In this document: piece by piece, positions 61,384-64,000 of the stretch
How the letters are laid out: each line of letters begins with the position of its first letter
Position numbering within the stretch: position 1 is the stretch's first letter
NCBI RefSeq assembly: GCF_007992075.1
Contig: NZ_BJZO01000002.1
Location: 1 to 64,000, forward strand
DNA length: 64,000 nucleotides
Reading direction: 5' to 3'
Source: Pararhodospirillum oryzae
GTDB lineage: Bacteria; Pseudomonadota; Alphaproteobacteria; Rhodospirillales; Rhodospirillaceae
Notes under the pieces: model-generated
Seen by the model: the letters and a program-made list of their open reading frames with translations, nothing else
The model's database searches: none
What the model was told of the DNA's origin: nothing
Position numbers and translations under genes: made by a program

Positions 61384-61718
61384 CCGTTCCCGTTCCCTTG
61401 TCTCGCGCCCCGGCCCGGACGAACACCACCCAAACCACGCCCGCCGCGCCCGCCAAAAGCCCGGCGGCCGTGCGGGGCAAGGCGATCAAGCGCGAACGGA
61501 CCGCCGCCAAGAACGCGATGGTGGTGACGCTGGGGCTTCTGGTCTACACCGGGACCGTGCTGGCGGGTGGGCGCCGTCATTCCAGCGACCTGACGCGCAA
61601 GGTTCACCTGGGGGCCGGCATCGCCCTGATGGGCGCGGCGTACTGGCACGCAACCTTGTATGGTCCCAACGCCAATCGTTCCGGGACGGCCCGTCCCGCA
61701 CGGGAGGATACACCATGA
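61380..61718 (+). CDS. Small two-helix membrane protein with spaced histidines
   Basis: This encodes 112 aa. A proline/alanine/threonine-rich N-terminal tail of about 40 residues leads to a basic patch (KAIKRERTAAK) and two membrane helices (AMVVTLGLLVYTGTVLAG and KVHLGAGIALMGAAYWHATLYG). The second helix has two histidines 14 positions apart (HLGAGIALMGAAYWH), the spacing seen in b-type haem proteins; haem binding is only a suggestion. Start and stop overlap both neighbours (ATGA), so it is translated in a chain with the zinc-ribbon and EAL proteins. No family recognised. Confidence 0.72.
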   Translation: MTVPVPLSRAPARTNTTQTTPAAPAKSPAAVRGKAIKRERTAAKNAMVVTLGLLVYTGTVLAGGRRHSSDLTRKVHLGAGIALMGAAYWHATLYGPNANRSGTARPAREDTP

Positions 61719-62581
61719 GCACGCTTCGGGTGCTGCGTCCGCGCTCCCAGGATCCGGGATGGATCCACACGATCCGGGAGTTGTACGCAATCGACCGCGT
61801 TGGCGTTGAATACCAGCCCCTGATCGAGGCGCGCGACGGCGGCTTGGTGGGCTACGAGGCCCTGGCCCGCTTCCAGGATGCCCAGGGCCGGCAGATCCCG
61901 CCGGATCGGGTGTTTCAGGCCCTGCATGGAACCGGCGCCGGCGGATTGTGGGTCGCCGAACTGACCTTGAAGCGCCTTCAGATCGCCCATGCCCCCGCCG
62001 ATGGCCTGGTGTTCGTGAACGTGGATCCGTGCGGGCTGGCCGAGGCGGGTAGCGACGCCTTGTCGGCCCGCCTGGACGAACTGGAACGCGTGCTGGCGCC
62101 TCGGCCGGGCGTGGTGGTCGAACTGATCGAAAACACCGACACAACCCATGCGACGGTCGTGGATCAGGTGACCCGGGATCTGGCCGGGCGCGGCATCACC
62201 CTGGCCCTGGACGATATCGGGGCGGCCGGGGCCTTCCTGTCGCTGCCCCAGGTGTCGCGGGTTGCGTACCTGAAGTTTGATCGTTCCTGGATCACCACCT
62301 GGGACCAGAACGATCCCGGGCACGATCCGGCCTTGCTGGCCGCGCTGCTGTCCTACGCGCGTCAAAGCGGCAAGCGATCGGTGTTGGAAGGGGTGGAAAC
62401 CCCCGAGCATCAGCGGCTGGCGGTTCAAGCCGGGTTCGATCTGGTGCAGGGGTTCTTGTTTCGCGAGCGCTTCGTGCACGCGACCCAGCCCCTGGCCGCC
62501 GAAGCACCGCCCCGCGCCGCCCGTCGGCCGGGGGCGCGGCTGCCCACGCCCGCGTGGGGGCGGGCGCCCCGGTTTTCGTAG
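61715..62581 (+). CDS. Stand-alone EAL-domain c-di-GMP phosphodiesterase
   Basis: This 288 aa protein is an EAL domain with little else. YQPLIEARDGGLVGYEALARF (in parts: GYEALARF) contains the EALxR motif; FVNVDP, VELIENTD, LALDDIGAAG, YLKFDRSW, EGVETPEHQ and QGFLFR supply the other metal and catalytic positions, so hydrolysis of c-di-GMP is expected. DDFG is changed to DDIG. The C-terminal tail is basic and proline-rich. GGGAGG lies before the ATG, which overlaps the preceding stop. No sensory domain is present, so input may come from the partner membrane protein. Confidence 0.9.
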   Translation: MSTLRVLRPRSQDPGWIHTIRELYAIDRVGVEYQPLIEARDGGLVGYEALARFQDAQGRQIPPDRVFQALHGTGAGGLWVAELTLKRLQIAHAPADGLVFVNVDPCGLAEAGSDALSARLDELERVLAPRPGVVVELIENTDTTHATVVDQVTRDLAGRGITLALDDIGAAGAFLSLPQVSRVAYLKFDRSWITTWDQNDPGHDPALLAALLSYARQSGKRSVLEGVETPEHQRLAVQAGFDLVQGFLFRERFVHATQPLAAEAPPRAARRPGARLPTPAWGRAPRFS

Positions 62582-62583
62582 CC

Positions 62584-62931
62584 TCAGGGGCAGGCGGGGT
62601 GCTTCTGGCGCAACAAGCCGCCACTGACCGCCTGCACCTGGTTGACCGGCACGTTTTGCGTTTGGGCCGAAGCCTGGTAGGCCTGCATGCGCCGGGCATT
62701 GGTGTCGGCGACCAGGGCCTTGACCTCGGGCGAGGGCGCGAGGGCGCGCACCAGGCCATCGGGGGCTTCGCACACCAGGCCCTGGTTGCGCGCGCCGTCC
62801 AGGTCCAGGGCCTGGGCCATCGGCGCCAGGGCAACGGCGCCCGCCAGCACGGCGCTTGCGGCGCACGAAATCCGCAACGCCGGGCCGCGTCGTCGGGAAG
62901 AGACCAGGGACGGCGGAAGATCATGACGCAT
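62584..62931 (-). CDS. ydbL: YdbL family (DUF1318) exported protein
   Basis: This 115 aa protein matches YdbL/DUF1318: a signal peptide ends near AQALDLD, and the mature part reads GLVCEAPDGLVRAL and SPEVKALVADTNARRMQAYQ, the family core, with VNQVQAVSGG following. In Escherichia coli YdbL is encoded with the intermembrane lipid-transport protein YdbH and the lipoprotein YnbE and modulates their assembly. Here it lies 39 bp after ynbE, so the two are probably one operon. A cysteine in GLVCEAP and one near the C-terminus (HPACP) are unusual and could form a disulfide. Confidence 0.88.
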   Translation of the reverse strand: MRHDLPPSLVSSRRRGPALRISCAASAVLAGAVALAPMAQALDLDGARNQGLVCEAPDGLVRALAPSPEVKALVADTNARRMQAYQASAQTQNVPVNQVQAVSGGLLRQKHPACP

Positions 62932-62970
62932 GGGAAGGGCTCCTGGACCAGGGCGTGAAGGAACCTCGGA

Positions 62971-63195
62971 CTAGAAAAGGCCCGGGTTGTTCTTGTGCAG
63001 TTCTTCCACGCTTTGTTCAAGGCGGATGCGCACGTCTTGCTCGATGCGCACGTTCAGATCGATCCGGATCGGCTCCTGGGGCGCTTCAATGCGCACGGTG
63101 GGCTGGCACGCGCCCAGACCGGCCGCGCCGGCCAGGGCCGCGAGGCCATAGCAAACCGAAATCAAGGGGGAGGCAAGGGGGCGCGCCATCGGCAT
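62971..63195 (-). CDS. ynbE: YnbE family lipoprotein
   Basis: This 74 aa lipoprotein fits YnbE: signal and lipobox LGAC at about residue 28, then QPTVRIEAPQEPIRIDLNV and RIEQDVRIRLEQSVEEL, the short mature domain. In Escherichia coli YnbE multimers bridge the YdbH lipid-transport protein to the outer membrane. The start at 63195 follows GGAGG at six bases. The gene expected upstream, ydbH, is not there: the upstream neighbour is a divergent aldo/keto reductase. Confidence 0.88.
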   Translation of the reverse strand: MPMARPLASPLISVCYGLAALAGAAGLGACQPTVRIEAPQEPIRIDLNVRIEQDVRIRLEQSVEELHKNNPGLF

Positions 63196-63389
63196 GCGGT
63201 TCCTCCGCGAGGACAACTCTTCAACAAAAGGCATGGTGCCTGCCCGGGCCCGGGAACACAAGGGGGCTTGGTCCGGTCGGGATCGGGCACCGGAAGCCAG
63301 CCGCGCTTGATCCCGACGCCCGGGGTTCCCACCTTGAGGGCGGTTTTTTCGCCTGTTGTCTCTTCGCCAGATGCTCAAGGAGTTTCCCA

Positions 63390-64000
63390 ATGGAGCAGAT
63401 CACCCTTGGACGCTCGGGGGTCCAGGCCTCGCGGATCGGTCTTGGAACCTGGGCGATTGGCGGCTGGATGTGGGGGGGCACCGACGAGGCCGCCGCGATC
63501 GCCACCGTGCGCCGGGCCGTGGACCAGGGCGTGAGCCTGATCGACACCGCGCCGGTGTATGGCTTCGGCCGGTCCGAGGAAATCGTGGGCAAGGCCCTGG
63601 CCGAGGGGGGGATGCGCGAGCGGGTGGTGATCGCCACCAAGGCGGGGCTGAACTGGCAAGACGGCGCCGTGTTCCGCGACAGCCGCCCCCAGCGCCTGCG
63701 CGCCGAAATCGAGGACTCGTTGCGTCGCTTGCGCACCGATCATATCGACCTCTACCAGATCCATTGGCCGGACCTGGAAAGCGACATCGCCGAAACCGCC
63801 CGCGTCCTGGAGGACCTGCGTCGGGAAGGCAAGATTCGGGCGATCGGGGTGAGCAACTACAGCGTGGCCCAGATGGAGGCGTTTCGCGCCGTTGCCTCCC
63901 TCGATACCGCCCAGCCGCCCTACAACCTGTTCGAACGGGGGATCGAGGCCGACGTGCTGCCCCATGCCCGTGAAACCGGCCTGACCTTGTTGTGCTATGG
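63390..64000 (+). CDS. Aldo/keto reductase, partial (cut by the window edge)
   Basis: This is the N-terminal 203 residues of an NADPH-dependent aldo/keto reductase; the frame is open to the end of the window. MEQITLGRSGVQASRIGLGTW starts the barrel (quoted in parts: LGRSGVQASRIGLG). The catalytic residues are visible: LIDTAPVYGFGRSEEIVG (Asp, Tyr), VVIATKAGLNW (Lys) and DLYQIHWPDL (His). AAGGAG precedes the ATG by eight bases. The substrate is unknown. It is divergent from ynbE. Confidence 0.93.
   Translation, partial: MEQITLGRSGVQASRIGLGTWAIGGWMWGGTDEAAAIATVRRAVDQGVSLIDTAPVYGFGRSEEIVGKALAEGGMRERVVIATKAGLNWQDGAVFRDSRPQRLRAEIEDSLRRLRTDHIDLYQIHWPDLESDIAETARVLEDLRREGKIRAIGVSNYSVAQMEAFRAVASLDTAQPPYNLFERGIEADVLPHARETGLTLLCY

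Overview
The window is a 64 kb stretch of GC-rich, gene-dense chromosome from an alphaproteobacterium. The best inference is a Rhodospirillaceae-type purple non-sulfur or nitrogen-fixing bacterium. This rests on an oxygen-sensitive-type NifA, a GapR-like nucleoid protein, a TIGR02186 protein, large sensory proteins (MCP, GGDEF/EAL, EAL) and heavy use of ATGA start/stop overlaps. I found no rRNA, tRNA, CRISPR array, prophage or intact insertion sequence. The last gene (aldo/keto reductase) is cut by the window edge.

Layout. 0-10 kb: a chemoreceptor, pmbA/tldE, a small secreted protein, nifA, and a GGDEF/EAL protein translationally coupled to a BMP-type periplasmic binding protein. 10-21 kb: a LuxR-type response regulator, an alpha/beta hydrolase, a GNAT acetyltransferase, azlCD, gapR, two peptidoglycan hydrolases (MepA, DUF882), a 4-hydroxybutyrate CoA-transferase-like enzyme, three poorly known small proteins and a TolC-type channel. 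21-30 kb: an orphan ParA beside a cluster of DnaA boxes, nhaA, a universal stress protein, an argH-lipoprotein-TIGR02186 chain, a PaaI thioesterase, a membrane-anchored ParA coupled to an RluE-type pseudouridine synthase. 29-33 kb: a TPR/glycosyltransferase-9-like protein coupled to rlmJ, and a divergent TPR protein with a decayed sulfotransferase domain.

33-39 kb is an accessory-looking polyamine/amine island (PuuB-like oxidase, cupin, AraC regulator, APC permease) followed by phoH. 39-47 kb carries glgX-malQ-mscS, a chain linking glycogen breakdown to a large mechanosensitive channel. 47-54 kb has a LuxR solo, a YcbB-type L,D-transpeptidase, a small membrane protein, a GH17-type glucan enzyme and an omega-aminotransferase. 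54-59.6 kb holds a lipoprotein, thrB-rnhA, purM-purN and a DUF2066 protein. 59.6-64 kb has an intergenic repeat island, an HMA-like protein, a three-gene overlapping operon (IS1595-type zinc ribbon, two-helix membrane protein, EAL phosphodiesterase), ynbE-ydbL and the partial aldo/keto reductase.

The most unusual signals are: (1) a family of hairpin repeats of about 100 bp (repeat B) whose three best copies each begin exactly at the TAG stop codon of the neighbouring gene, plus a second dispersed repeat (repeat A) found beside them; (2) two perfect DnaA boxes 78 bp apart next to an orphan ParA; (3) the zinc-ribbon/membrane/EAL operon; (4) a ParA with a C-terminal membrane anchor; (5) the degenerate-GGDEF/EAL plus BMP pair; (6) a strong terminator inside the phoH 5' leader. 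None of these functions is proven by sequence alone.
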